Below, in pieces: positions 43,319-51,991 of a stretch of 52,107 bases of DNA. Each line of letters opens with the position of its first letter. Within the stretch, counting starts at the first letter, position 1. The position numbers and the translations under genes are program-made. The stretch is from the NCBI GenBank assembly GCA_938028745.1, contig CALIZL010000100.1, positions 1-52,107 on the forward strand, read 5' to 3'. The stretch is from an uncultured Prevotella sp. (GTDB lineage: Bacteria > Bacteroidota > Bacteroidia > Bacteroidales > Bacteroidaceae). The notes under the pieces are model-generated. The model searched no databases, was not told where the DNA came from, and was given only the letters and a program-made list of their open reading frames with translations.

Positions 43319-43460
43319 ACCAATGATTACCTATTTGTTATTATGTGGGCTATAACGACTTGCAAAGTAATAAAAAAAAAGCGAAACGGCCAATAATTAT
43401 TAATAGGTATTTTACGCGCGCGTACCAAATAAAGCCTTATGCGCATGTAAAGATAAGGTG

Positions 43461-43497
43461 GGTATATACCTATTACTGATGAACGTGGTAATTACCA
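43461..43497. promoter_or_regulatory. Two spaced palindromes upstream of the hemerythrin-LuxR gene
   Basis: GGTATATACC (43461-43470) and GGTAATTACC (43487-43496, extended to TGGTAATTACCA) share the frame GGTAxxTACC with centres 26 bases apart. A looser GGTA...TACC pair lies at 43405-43425. Spaced repeats of one palindrome ahead of a regulator gene suggest an operator. Confidence 0.5.
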
Positions 43498-43499
43498 AC

Positions 43500-44126
43500 T
43501 TTTAAGTATTGCCCAATAGTTGAAAACCATTTAATTTTGCACTCAGATAAATAAGGTGGCGCGGTGATGATTGCATCTCTTGGTCGTCAAGGATTTGGTT
43601 ATCCCCAATTCAATTCTTACAAGTTACACCGGACATTGGAGACAAGAACGTAACCAGAAATCTGCGCCGCCTTTACTTTTATGGCCTGTTCTAGGTGTTT
43701 TTAATGCGTGCGAACATTTTGTTTGGCTGTTATTCTGCCTTTATGTTGCTTGTTTGGGCATGGTTTGCTCTTTGCTCCTACAGCTTTAGCACAAGCTAAT
43801 ACAACAAACAGTGTATTGAACCACGCTAGGTAGGGTTTGCTTACGCCGTGCGGTTATAGCGAAATGGCGCGCTTATAACTCGATACTTTTATCACCATTC
43901 ATTGTATTTTTATCCTTGTGCCAAAGCTAGTTGGTGCTGTTAGTTTGTTCTTTGCATCTAGCATAAGTGGCGGTAACGCCTGTCTGTTGCGGAAGATGAA
44001 CAGAGCTGTGTTTGTTTTGTGACGAATGATTTCCTTGTTGGCGTGTATAAGTATACCATTAGAAACATTAAAACGCAACTTTGTAATACTTTAATAGGAC
44101 AATATCGAGGAAATTTCTATTAAAAG
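43500..44126. other. Gene-free region
   Basis: No open frame with coding character and no structured RNA were recognised between the palindromes and the small-RNA promoter. Confidence 0.5.
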
Positions 44127-44158
44127 TTGGGCGGCTGCCAAAAAAGAATTATCTTTGC
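44127..44158 (+). promoter_or_regulatory. Promoter of a candidate small RNA
   Basis: TTG (44127-44129), 20 bases and TATCTTTGC (44150-44158) match the consensus. No start codon of a plausible gene follows; a terminator appears about 60 bases later. Confidence 0.7.
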
Positions 44159-44163
44159 ACACG

Positions 44164-44252
44164 TTATCCTGAAAACAATCTTTTTACCTTAGAAGAGGAC
44201 TGATACCTATTGAAGATCTGAAGCGATAGCCTGCGAAGGTCGTCGCTTTTTT
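44164..44252 (+). ncRNA. Candidate small RNA of about 90 nt
   Basis: A consensus promoter and a rho-independent terminator (44221-44252: AAGCGA..CCTgcgaAGG..TCGCTT then T-run) delimit about 90 bases with no open frame. I do not recognise a known family. The 5' 50 bases look unstructured and could be the pairing region. Confidence 0.5.
44221..44252 (+). terminator. Terminator of the candidate small RNA
   Basis: The outer stem AAGCGA (44221-44226) with TCGCTT (44243-44248) and the inner stem CCT/AGG with loop GCGA are followed by T's. Confidence 0.75.
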
Positions 44253-44292
44253 GTCCCTATGAAGTTTGTGCAGTGCTGTATTTAGCCGTTCC

Positions 44293-44373
44293 TTTCGTTC
44301 CTCGAAAAGTGCGTTTTCTCGCCAGGACAATGCCCAAGCAAGCTCGACGTTGTTCATTTGGCTCAACGAAAAA
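44293..44373 (+). repeat. 80-bp hairpin repeat, copy 1
   Basis: Starts TTTCGTTCCTCGAAAAGTGC and ends CAACGAAAAA, with TTTCGTT/AACGAAA ends. Two internal hairpins: CGAAAA/TTTTCTCG, and ACAATGC..CAAG..ACGTTGT. A direct copy is at 48018-48099. Its minus-strand translation (MNNVELAWALSWRENALFEE) is a fortuitous open frame. Confidence 0.85.
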
Positions 44374-44608
44374 GTTCTCTTTTAAGTTTTACTGTGTGGT
44401 GTTAAATGAAGTTACGCGTACGTTTAAAGCCCCTCGGTGTCGTTGTTTTCTTCCTCAATCTCTGTATTTCTCCCTTATACATGGCTTTTTCGTTGAGGCT
44501 TTTCTCTCCCTTTTGTTTGGCCTATTTTTTCGTAAGCAGTGTTCTTGTTTGCGTCTGGTGTGGCGATTTGCGATTGAAAAGTTTCCGTGTTCGCCAACAA
44601 TTACTTAT

Positions 44609-44617
44609 CTTTGTAGT
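44609..44617 (+). promoter_or_regulatory. Candidate -7 box for the lipid head-group cluster
   Basis: TTATCTTTG contains TAtcTTTG; the -33 box is poor. It would give a leader of about 130 bases to ATG 44753. Confidence 0.4.
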
Positions 44618-44752
44618 TGGTTCTAACCACTCATCGTATTCCCAAACACATGAAGTTAGAGGACTGGTCGATGTTTTTATGCAGTGGTAAACTGCACTTA
44701 TAGGGGCTTTTCCATAAGTCTCGAACTTCGTTTTTACAACGCAAAGTACGTT

Positions 44753-45493
44753 ATGAAGTATGCAATTATAGCCGCAGGAGAAGGTTCGCGCCTTATGCAA
44801 GAAGGTGTGCAATTGCCCAAACCGCTGGTCAGAGTGGGGGGCGAACACCTTGTTGACAGGCTTATCAGAATATTCTTGGCCAACAAGGCCGACGAGATTG
44901 TGGTTATTTGTAACGAGCAGATGACCGACGTTGCTGCCCATTTGAAGGACGTGCAGCGCAATGGCTTGGCGGGCAAACGCGTACCGTTGAGGATAATCGT
45001 TAAGCGTACGCCCAGCTCAATGCACAGCCTTTACGAGTTAAGCCCTTATCTTCACGCTTCGCCTTTCGTCCTTACAACGGTAGATACCGTCTTTAATGAA
45101 GACGAATTTGCCCTTTTCGTTAACTCGATGAACACGGCATTAGCGGCCGGCGACAACGGAATGATGGCTGTAACAGGCTTTGTCGACGACGAAAAGCCAT
45201 TGTATGTGCAAACCAATAACCCACCATACATATCGGGCTTTTACGACGAATCTGCCCCCAACTGCCACTATATCTCGGCTGGCATCTATGGCTTAACTCC
45301 CCAATGTCTGCCCGTGTTGAAGGTTTGCATCGAGAAAGGAGAAAGCCGTATGCGCAATTTCCAGCGGGCATTGATTGCCAATGGTATGAAATTAAAGGCT
45401 TACGTAATGGGCAAAGTGTTGGACATCGACCACGGTTCAGACATCAACAAAGCAGAGAAGTTCCTTTATGAGCAGCGTAATTGCCATTTATAG
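44753..45493 (+). CDS. NTP-transferase (sugar- or polyol-phosphate nucleotidyltransferase)
   Basis: From ATG 44753 the 246-residue protein begins MKYAIIAAGEGSRLMQEG and continues LPKPLVRVGG, the nucleotide-binding start of the GT-A-fold nucleotidyltransferases that make NDP-sugars or CDP-alcohols. A metal-site Asp is likely in LTTVDTVFN (about 108), and a late Asp in DIDHGSDI near 228. An upstream in-frame ATG at 44684 is unconserved. It is the first gene of a four-gene cluster and overlaps the next by 26 bases. By analogy with inositol-phosphate cytidylyltransferases paired with CDP-alcohol transferases, it may activate a polyol phosphate. The substrate is inferred. Confidence 0.82.
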   Translation: MKYAIIAAGEGSRLMQEGVQLPKPLVRVGGEHLVDRLIRIFLANKADEIVVICNEQMTDVAAHLKDVQRNGLAGKRVPLRIIVKRTPSSMHSLYELSPYLHASPFVLTTVDTVFNEDEFALFVNSMNTALAAGDNGMMAVTGFVDDEKPLYVQTNNPPYISGFYDESAPNCHYISAGIYGLTPQCLPVLKVCIEKGESRMRNFQRALIANGMKLKAYVMGKVLDIDHGSDINKAEKFLYEQRNCHL

Positions 45494-46292
45494 AGACGTG
45501 CGTTTCTCACCTAATTCGGTAGCGGCAGACCGTTCTATAATGGATGCAACGATAGACCGACTGGGTCAACACCAAGTGTTGGCCATCGCCGAACACGAAC
45601 TAGGCGAACAACATCGTGCAGACTTGTTTCTATCAATGGGTCGACTTCCTCGCACAATACAGCTTTTGAAGGCGCGCGAGCAACAAGACCGCGCCTTGGT
45701 AATTAACAACGCTGCTGCGTTAGAACGCTTTTCGCGCCGCCACATCTTGCAAATGATGCAAGAAAACGGCATTCCCACTCCGCCCGAAACTGGCGAACAC
45801 GGCTATTGGGTGAAGCGAGCAGATGCTGCCGCACAAACAAAAGCCGACGTGGTGTTTTGCTCGGACAAGGCAACGGCTGAGAAAACCAAGCGCAATTTCG
45901 CGCTGCGCGGAGTTAACGATGTGGTGGTTAGTGCCCATGTGGTGGGCGATCTCATTAAATTTTACGGCGTTGGCGATAGTTTTTTTTGGTATTTCTATCC
46001 CACAGACAATGGTCATTCCAAGTTCGGCAACGAAAAACGCAACGGCATTGCCCAGCATTTCGGTTTCAATTTACACGAACTTAGGGCTGCGGCAACGCGT
46101 CTGGCAAGGCTAACAGGCATTGATGTGTATGGTGGCGACTGCATTGTAGACCGCGAGGGCCGCTTTTTCATCATCGACTTTAACGATTGGCCCAGCTTTT
46201 CGCCATGTCGCGAGCAGGCTGCCGACGCCATTTCGTTATTCGTAAACCGGCTGCTTGCAGCACAAAATAACTCACAACAGAAGAATGGATAA
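45468..46292 (+). CDS. ATP-grasp-like protein
   Basis: The 274-residue protein has the terminal half of an ATP-grasp fold: YGGDCIVDREGRFFIIDFND (about 221-240) followed by WPSF holds the metal- and ATP-binding acidic residues Asp 224, Asp 237 and Asn 239, and KADVVFCSDK, VVVSAHVVGDLIKFYGVGD fit the central sheet. ATP-grasp enzymes join a carboxylate to an amine or thiol, or phosphorylate sugars and polyols. Members related to inositol kinases also have this fold, which would suit the cluster. The start overlaps the previous gene, and the end overlaps the next by 8 bases. The substrate is unknown. Confidence 0.72.
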   Translation: MSSVIAIYRDVRFSPNSVAADRSIMDATIDRLGQHQVLAIAEHELGEQHRADLFLSMGRLPRTIQLLKAREQQDRALVINNAAALERFSRRHILQMMQENGIPTPPETGEHGYWVKRADAAAQTKADVVFCSDKATAEKTKRNFALRGVNDVVVSAHVVGDLIKFYGVGDSFFWYFYPTDNGHSKFGNEKRNGIAQHFGFNLHELRAAATRLARLTGIDVYGGDCIVDREGRFFIIDFNDWPSFSPCREQAADAISLFVNRLLAAQNNSQQKNG

Positions 46293-47226
46293 TAAATTCA
46301 AAACCCTGTTTCGCGAGTCGTTAAAATCTAGCGACACAGAAGAAACCATCGACATATACTTCACTCGTCCCATCGGGTTGGTGTTCGCTTTATTGTGGAA
46401 CAAGCTGGGAATACACCCCAATGTCATTACCATACTCTCCATTTTCTTGGGAGTTGGGGCGGGCTATATGTTCTACTTCCCCGACCTTACCCATAACATC
46501 ATGGGCGTATGCTTGCTGATGTTGGCCAACTTCTGCGATTCTACCGATGGGCAAATGGCTCGTCTTACGGGCAAGAAAACGCTTTTGGGGCGCGTTCTCG
46601 ATGGTTTTTCGGGCGACTTATGGTTTTTCAGCATCTATCTTGCCCTCTGTTTACGCTTGCAGTCGAGCCTTATTCCCTACACCAACGTTAAGTGGGGCTT
46701 ATGGATTTGGGCCTTAGCTGCCGTGTCGGGGTTGCTTTGCCACTCGCCACAAAGTTCTTTGGCCGACTATTACAGGCAGATACACCTGCTGTTTTTAAAA
46801 GGAAAGAAAGGCAGCGAACTAGACACTTACGCCCAACAGCGCGCTATCTTCGAGGCTCTGCCTGAGCGTGGGCAATGGTTTAAGCGCCTGTTTCATTATA
46901 ATTATGCCAACTATTGCAAGAGCCAAGAGAAACGTACGCCCAAGTTTCAGGCTTTCTTCGCACAGCTTAATGCTGCATACGGCGATGCTGAAAAGGCTCC
47001 AGCCCAACTGCGCGATGACTTCTTACAGGGCAGCAGACCGCTGATGAAGTACACCAACATGCTCAGTTTCAACCTACGTGCCATCGTTCTGTATGTCACA
47101 TGCCTAGCTAATTGCCCGTGGGTTTACTTTCTTTTCGAATTCACAGTGTTGAGCGGCATATACATTTACATGCACAAGCAGCACGAGGAACTGTGCGAAA
47201 GGTGTTCGAACACGATAAAGCAATAA
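46285..47226 (+). CDS. CDP-alcohol phosphatidyltransferase family protein
   Basis: From ATG 46285 the 313-residue membrane protein carries the CDP-alcohol phosphotransferase motif DSTDGQMARLTGKKTLLGRV followed by LDGFSGD (around residues 88-114). The usual pattern is D..DG..AR(8)G...D...D; here the last Asp is one residue later (D-G-F-S-G-D). Several hydrophobic helices (about 28-80, 115-135, 150-165, 265-300) place it in the inner membrane, where such enzymes transfer a phospho-alcohol head group from or onto a CDP-activated partner. The context of nucleotidyltransferase, ATP-grasp and HAD genes suggests synthesis of an inositol-type or other polar lipid. It is longer than typical (about 200) because of a soluble segment at about 170-250. 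Confidence 0.88.
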   Translation: MDNKFKTLFRESLKSSDTEETIDIYFTRPIGLVFALLWNKLGIHPNVITILSIFLGVGAGYMFYFPDLTHNIMGVCLLMLANFCDSTDGQMARLTGKKTLLGRVLDGFSGDLWFFSIYLALCLRLQSSLIPYTNVKWGLWIWALAAVSGLLCHSPQSSLADYYRQIHLLFLKGKKGSELDTYAQQRAIFEALPERGQWFKRLFHYNYANYCKSQEKRTPKFQAFFAQLNAAYGDAEKAPAQLRDDFLQGSRPLMKYTNMLSFNLRAIVLYVTCLANCPWVYFLFEFTVLSGIYIYMHKQHEELCERCSNTIKQ

Positions 47227-47231
47227 CACGT

Positions 47232-47987
47232 ATGCACGAAAACATGATAACAAAAGAATACTCGTTCAACAAGCTTAGCGCCCTTGGCATCGAGGGAATA
47301 ATATTTGATTACGGTGCAACCCTCGACACCAGTGGCAACCATTGGGGGCAAGTTATTTGGCATGCGTACCAATTTGCGGACGTACCTGTTAGCGAAAGCG
47401 ATTACAGAGCCGCCTATGTGCATGTTGAACGCACGTTGGCAACCAACAAAATAATCATGCCCGACTTTGCGTTCGATGCCGTGTTAAGTACCAAGTTGCA
47501 GATGCAACTGGCGTATTTGCGCGACAACAAGGTGCTGGATGTTCCGCAATTGGAACTCGATATCATGCACGACGTGATGCTGACATACCTTGCTCGCAAC
47601 TTGAAAAGAACGCTCGACCACAGCCGTTTCGTGCTCGAACAACTGCGCAAGCGTTATCCGCTGGTGCTGGTTAGCAATTTCTACGGCAACATAAAGACCG
47701 TTCTCTACGATTACTTCCTGCTCGAACTCTTCGAAGACGTTATCGAATCGGCGGTCGTAGGCGTGCGAAAACCCGACCCAAAGATATTTGCGCTGGGTAT
47801 CGAAACCTTGAAACTGCCTGCCGAAAAGGTGCTGGTGGTGGGCGATAGTTTCGATAAAGACATTGTGCCAGCACACGCGTTGGGTTGCCCAACGGCATGG
47901 TTTAAGGGCGAACCCTGGGAAGATAAGCCCCACGACGAAAGCATACCGCAAATGATAATTAAAGATTTGGAGGACTTGTTAGGCTAG
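47232..47987 (+). CDS. HAD-superfamily hydrolase
   Basis: From ATG 47232 the 251-residue protein has HAD motif I as IIFDYGATLD (the second Asp of DxD is Gly, as in some sugar-phosphatase HADs), motif II in LVLVSNFYGN, motif III Lys in VGVRKPDPKIF and motif IV GDSFDKDIVPA. A helical cap lies between motifs I and II (about 40-125), as in subfamily I. It follows the phosphatidyltransferase gene by 5 bases and could dephosphorylate the cluster's phospho-lipid or phospho-polyol product. A longer in-frame version from 47112 overlaps the neighbour and is rejected. Confidence 0.88.
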   Translation: MHENMITKEYSFNKLSALGIEGIIFDYGATLDTSGNHWGQVIWHAYQFADVPVSESDYRAAYVHVERTLATNKIIMPDFAFDAVLSTKLQMQLAYLRDNKVLDVPQLELDIMHDVMLTYLARNLKRTLDHSRFVLEQLRKRYPLVLVSNFYGNIKTVLYDYFLLELFEDVIESAVVGVRKPDPKIFALGIETLKLPAEKVLVVGDSFDKDIVPAHALGCPTAWFKGEPWEDKPHDESIPQMIIKDLEDLLG

Positions 47988-48017
47988 TATCGACTGGCGA
48001 TTAGCCCCAAAGTGTTC

Positions 48018-48099
48018 TTTTTCGTTCCTCGAAAAGTGCGTTTTCTCGCCATGACAATGTCCGAGCAAGCTCGACATTGTTCATTTGGCTTAACGAAAA
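48018..48099 (+). repeat. 80-bp hairpin repeat, copy 2
   Basis: Direct copy of 44293-44373, ends TTTTTCGTT/AACGAAAA, inner hairpin ACAATGT..CGAGCAAGCTCG..ACATTGT (11 bp). It lies between the HAD gene and the DUF5686 gene. Confidence 0.85.
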
Positions 48100-48223
48100 C
48101 GTTGGGGTATGTGCCCATTCGGGCTGCGTTAATGGTTTTTGTGAACTTCTCCTTGCAGTCCTATGGCTGTTGTTTGCGTCTTTACGAGAGTAGGTCACGA
48201 AGTTAAAACAGTAAATTTAAGAG

Positions 48224-50830
48224 ATGAGTTATAAGATAAGTAGACTATTAATGGTATTTGCTTTGCTCTTTACGGGCTTAGCTGTTTCGGCCCAAACAGA
48301 GGGCGTACTCACGGGTATTGTTACCGATGCAGCCACAGGCGACACCATATATTATCCCAGTGTTAGTTACAAAGGGCAGCATATAGCCGTGTCGGGTACG
48401 GCTAAGGGCGAATACGCCATCGTGCGAAAAGAGGGACTTGTGCTTACTTTCAGTGCCGTGGGCTATGCTCCCGTGCAAGTGGTTGTTAAGGCGTCTACGC
48501 CCAAAACCTTAAACATAAAGCTCAAATCAGACACTCGGCAACTGGCCGAAGTGGTTGTAAGGCAGAAAAGGGGCAAGTATTCGCGCAAGGATAATCCTGC
48601 TGTCGAGCTGATGAGAAGGGTGATTGCGGCCAAGAAACGCACGCGATTGGAAAACCACGACTTTTTTCAATACACCAAGTATCAAAAGATAACGCTGGCC
48701 ATGAACGACATCACGCCAACACAAATAGATAGTGGCTTTATCGGCAAAAGGCGTTGGATGCTCGACCAAGTTGAACATTGCCCGTATAACAACAAGCTTA
48801 TTTTGCCCGTGTCGGTAGACGAAACCGTTACCCAACACATATATCGCAAGCAGCCCAAGACCGAACGCGACATTATAAAAGGACAGAGCAGCACCGGCAT
48901 TAATCAGCTGATTCAAACGGGCGACATCATGGACATCATGCTCAAAGATGTGTTTACAGACGTGAACATCTACGACAACGATGTGCGACTGCTGCGACAC
49001 CACTTCACTAGTCCCATTGGAAATAGTGCCATTAGCTTTTACCGTTATTACATTGAAGATACGCTTTATGTGGGTAAAGACCTCTGTTATCACCTGCAAT
49101 TCACCCCAAACAACGGACAAGACATTGGTTTTCGTGGCGAACTGTATATTGTGGCCGACTCAACCCTGCACGTTAAGCGTTGCAACCTTACGCTACCCAT
49201 ACAGAGCGGTGTTAACTTCGTGCAAAACCTGCAAGTGCGGCAAGAGTTCGCGCAGCTTGAAAACGGCGAGTGGGCATTGAGCGAAGACGACATGATTGCC
49301 GAGATTGGCGTGAGCGGCCTGTTGCAGAAAGCCATCGTTATCCGAACCACACGCCTGAACAACTATGCTTTCGACGAATTGCCCGCTAAGCTGTTTAAGG
49401 GCAGTGGACGCGAAAAACGCGAGGCCGATGCCATGATGCGCGACGAAGCCTTTTGGAAAAGATATCGCGCAGTAGAGCTTAGCAAGAGCGAATCGTCGAT
49501 GGATGAGTTTGTGCATCGCGTGGAACAGATGAAGGGATTTAAGTACATCATCTTCGGCTTGAAAGCTCTGATAGAGAACTTTGTTGAGACAGGAGGGAAA
49601 GACCATCCCAGTAAAGTAGACATCGGGCCAGTAAACACGATGTTTACAAGAAACTTTATCGACGGATTTAGAACGCGTATCAGCGCGCAAACCACGGCAA
49701 ACCTTAGCCGGCATTGGTTTTTGGCAGGCTATATGGCGCGTGGATGGGGTAGCAAAAAGAACTATTATAGCGGCGAAATAACCTATTCGTTCAACAGAAA
49801 AGAATATCTGCCGCGCGAGTTTCCCAAGCGAACAGTGTCATTCAAGTCTACTTACGACATCATGTCGCCTTCGGATAAGTTCTTACGAACCGACAAAGAC
49901 AACGTGTTTACGGCCTTAAAGTGGGCGAAGGTAGACGCGATGATGTTCTATAATCGCCAACAGCTTACCTTAGAACGCGAAGAAGAGTGGGGGATGAAAA
50001 CCACACTAAGCCTTCGAACTGAGGAGAACGAGGCTGCTGGTTCTTTGTTCTTCGAGAAACTAAGCAACTTTTTCCCACCCATCATCTTTCCAGATACGGA
50101 TGTTAGTAGCCTGTTGCACAATGGTAAGATACGCACAACAGAACTACGTTTCGAGTTGGAAATTGCCCCTGGACGTACCTTTATCAACACCAAGCAGAGG
50201 CGTATTGCCATTAACTTGGAGGCACCTGTGATTACGCTTTCGCATGCCGTGGGATTAAATGGCGTGTTGGGCGGACAGTATCGCTACAACTTTTCGGAAG
50301 TAGGACTGTTTAAACGTTTTTGGTTGAGAAGTTGGGGTAAGTTTGATGTGCAACTGCGAGCGGGTGCACAATGGGATAAAGTGCCCTTCCCCTTGTTGAT
50401 TATGCCTGCCGCCAACCTGTCGTACATCGTACAGAAAGGTTCGTTCAACCTGATAAACAACATGGAATTTCTTAACGACAGGTATGCTAGCGTAGACCTG
50501 GCATGGGATATGAACGGTAAGATATTCAACCGCATACCGCTGCTTAAAAAGCTGAAATGGCGCGAGTACATCGGTTTTAAAGGCCTATGGGGTTCGCTTA
50601 CAGATAAGAACAATCCCTTTTTGTTCCAGAATATGGGCGATGCAACATTGATGTATTTCCCAGAAGGGTCGCATGTAATGAACCCCAAGCGTCCTTATAT
50701 GGAGTTGATATTGGGTGTGCACAACATCTTCAAGTTGTTCCATGTACAATATGTGCGTAGGCTAAACTACAATGAGTTGCCCACCGCGCAAAAACAAGGC
50801 GTGCGACTGATGATGCGCATGAGTTTTTAA
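48224..50830 (+). CDS. DUF5686 outer-membrane protein with carboxypeptidase-regulatory-like domain
   Basis: The 868-residue protein has a signal peptide (about 1-22, cleavage after VSAQ). An N-terminal carboxypeptidase-regulatory-like beta-sandwich follows (about 28-105: VLTGIVTDAATGDTIYYPSV, FSAVGYAPVQVVVK), then a long DUF5686 region rich in alternating beta strands that ends with an aromatic residue (RLMMRMSF), the signature of an outer-membrane beta-barrel. It resembles the TonB-receptor-like proteins of Bacteroidetes but lacks a plug motif; the transported or bound molecule is unknown. It is transcribed in the same direction as the lipid cluster, 236 bases after it, and ends at a strong terminator. 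Confidence 0.9.
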   Translation: MSYKISRLLMVFALLFTGLAVSAQTEGVLTGIVTDAATGDTIYYPSVSYKGQHIAVSGTAKGEYAIVRKEGLVLTFSAVGYAPVQVVVKASTPKTLNIKLKSDTRQLAEVVVRQKRGKYSRKDNPAVELMRRVIAAKKRTRLENHDFFQYTKYQKITLAMNDITPTQIDSGFIGKRRWMLDQVEHCPYNNKLILPVSVDETVTQHIYRKQPKTERDIIKGQSSTGINQLIQTGDIMDIMLKDVFTDVNIYDNDVRLLRHHFTSPIGNSAISFYRYYIEDTLYVGKDLCYHLQFTPNNGQDIGFRGELYIVADSTLHVKRCNLTLPIQSGVNFVQNLQVRQEFAQLENGEWALSEDDMIAEIGVSGLLQKAIVIRTTRLNNYAFDELPAKLFKGSGREKREADAMMRDEAFWKRYRAVELSKSESSMDEFVHRVEQMKGFKYIIFGLKALIENFVETGGKDHPSKVDIGPVNTMFTRNFIDGFRTRISAQTTANLSRHWFLAGYMARGWGSKKNYYSGEITYSFNRKEYLPREFPKRTVSFKSTYDIMSPSDKFLRTDKDNVFTALKWAKVDAMMFYNRQQLTLEREEEWGMKTTLSLRTEENEAAGSLFFEKLSNFFPPIIFPDTDVSSLLHNGKIRTTELRFELEIAPGRTFINTKQRRIAINLEAPVITLSHAVGLNGVLGGQYRYNFSEVGLFKRFWLRSWGKFDVQLRAGAQWDKVPFPLLIMPAANLSYIVQKGSFNLINNMEFLNDRYASVDLAWDMNGKIFNRIPLLKKLKWREYIGFKGLWGSLTDKNNPFLFQNMGDATLMYFPEGSHVMNPKRPYMELILGVHNIFKLFHVQYVRRLNYNELPTAQKQGVRLMMRMSF

Positions 50831-50851
50831 ACCCGTACTTCTGTTTACGAT

Positions 50852-50898
50852 ATGGGGCTGTTCGAAAGCATTCATTGCTCGAACAGCCCCATGTTTTT
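50852..50898 (+). terminator. Terminator after the DUF5686 gene
   Basis: A perfect 14-bp stem ATGGGGCTGTTCGA (50852-50865) with TCGAACAGCCCCAT (50879-50892) is followed by GTTTTTG. Confidence 0.93.
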
Positions 50899-50924
50899 GT
50901 TTGTTAGCGAATGTGTTAAACGCA

Positions 50925-51905
50925 TAAGTTCAAAAGCCCATAAACTCACAAGCTGCTTATTACACAAAAATCGCCAACTTAAAAATTATGAACTAGCAAG
51001 CTTATCAACCGACCAACTTATTAGCTTTGAAACCGATGAACCAACAAACCCATAAGCAGGACAACTCATCAACTTCGAGACTTATGAGCGAACAAACTCA
51101 TAAGCCGATAAATTTATCAACTTCTAAACTCATGAACTCACAAGCTACAAAGTTAAAAATATTACAAAAGTTTTACAAAACATACCCTACTCGCCGCTCC
51201 TTTCTAGCGAAAAATGAGGCCAAAAAGTAGGAAATTAAGCACTAATTTCCACTTTACATGTTCCATTTTTAGTCCAATTTTCAGCCTGTAACCTGCATTT
51301 TGCACCATTTAGCCTTTCTAGTTTGGTTGCCGGCTCGTAATTTTTCAGGCCCAATTACACGCTTTTAGACCCTAAAACCCTACTTTTTACTGGGTGTTTT
51401 GCTCCTTTTGGCCATGTGTTTCATGGTTCAAAAGGGTTTTATTTATACCATTGCAGTGGATTTTTATGCTTTTTGTCTCGCATTTAGCGGCATTTTACCC
51501 TGCATTTTGCAGCATTTCGCCTTGCATTTAGCACCAAAACGCACTGCATTTAGCGGCAAAACGCACTCCATTTAGCACCATATTGCACTATATTTTGCTG
51601 CAAATAGCCCATAAACAGGTGCAAATAGCGATTAATTTAAATAAAAATTCATTTTGCCGCATGCACATGCTATCCCCCTTTTGCATCAAAACCAACCTTC
51701 GCGAGAATCGATTATTTGCGGCCGAGTGGGAGATTGGTGGAGAAAAAGGGTAGTCATAATGTTAAAAAAAATGCTGAAAAGAAGACAAAAGTTTGAGTAG
51801 ATAAGTTGACGAGTTAACAAGTTTATGAGTTGACGAGTTGACAAGTTCATGAGTTAACAAGTTTACCAGTTGACGATTTGGCGAGTTAACCTGTTCGCCA
51901 GTTAA
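50925..51905 (+). repeat. Large dispersed repeat, copy D
   Basis: Direct orientation: tract of CATAAACTCACAAGC-like units (about 50930-51155), core (about 51160-51780) with CCTGCATTTTGCACCATTTA, TTTCATGGTTCAAAAGG, the 22-bp array (about 51480-51600), GCCGCATGCACATGC and GCGAGAATCGATT, then a second tract of GAGTTGACAAGTT units (about 51785-51905). It lacks the Rhs-like end. 51905-51990 contains CTTTTCAC-type pyrimidine repeats. Confidence 0.85.
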
Positions 51906-51991
51906 TAAGCGCAGCCTTTTTTTCACCTTTTCACTCTTTCACCTTTTCACTTTTATCTTTTCACCCTTTCACTTTTACAGCGATGTGTTGG

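Noticed and set aside
43571..43789. 72-codon frame in the intergenic region
   Set aside because: No promoter, no coding character and no family resemblance.
44184..44366. Minus-strand frames with MNNVELAWALSWRENALFEE-like peptide (also 48001-48198)
   Set aside because: They are translations of the 80-bp hairpin repeat; the frames end differently in the two copies.
44406..44690. 94-codon hydrophobic frame upstream of the lipid cluster
   Set aside because: No family resemblance and no promoter at suitable distance; it overlaps the likely leader of the next gene.
48527..49120. 197-codon minus-strand frame
   Set aside because: Antisense shadow of the DUF5686 gene.
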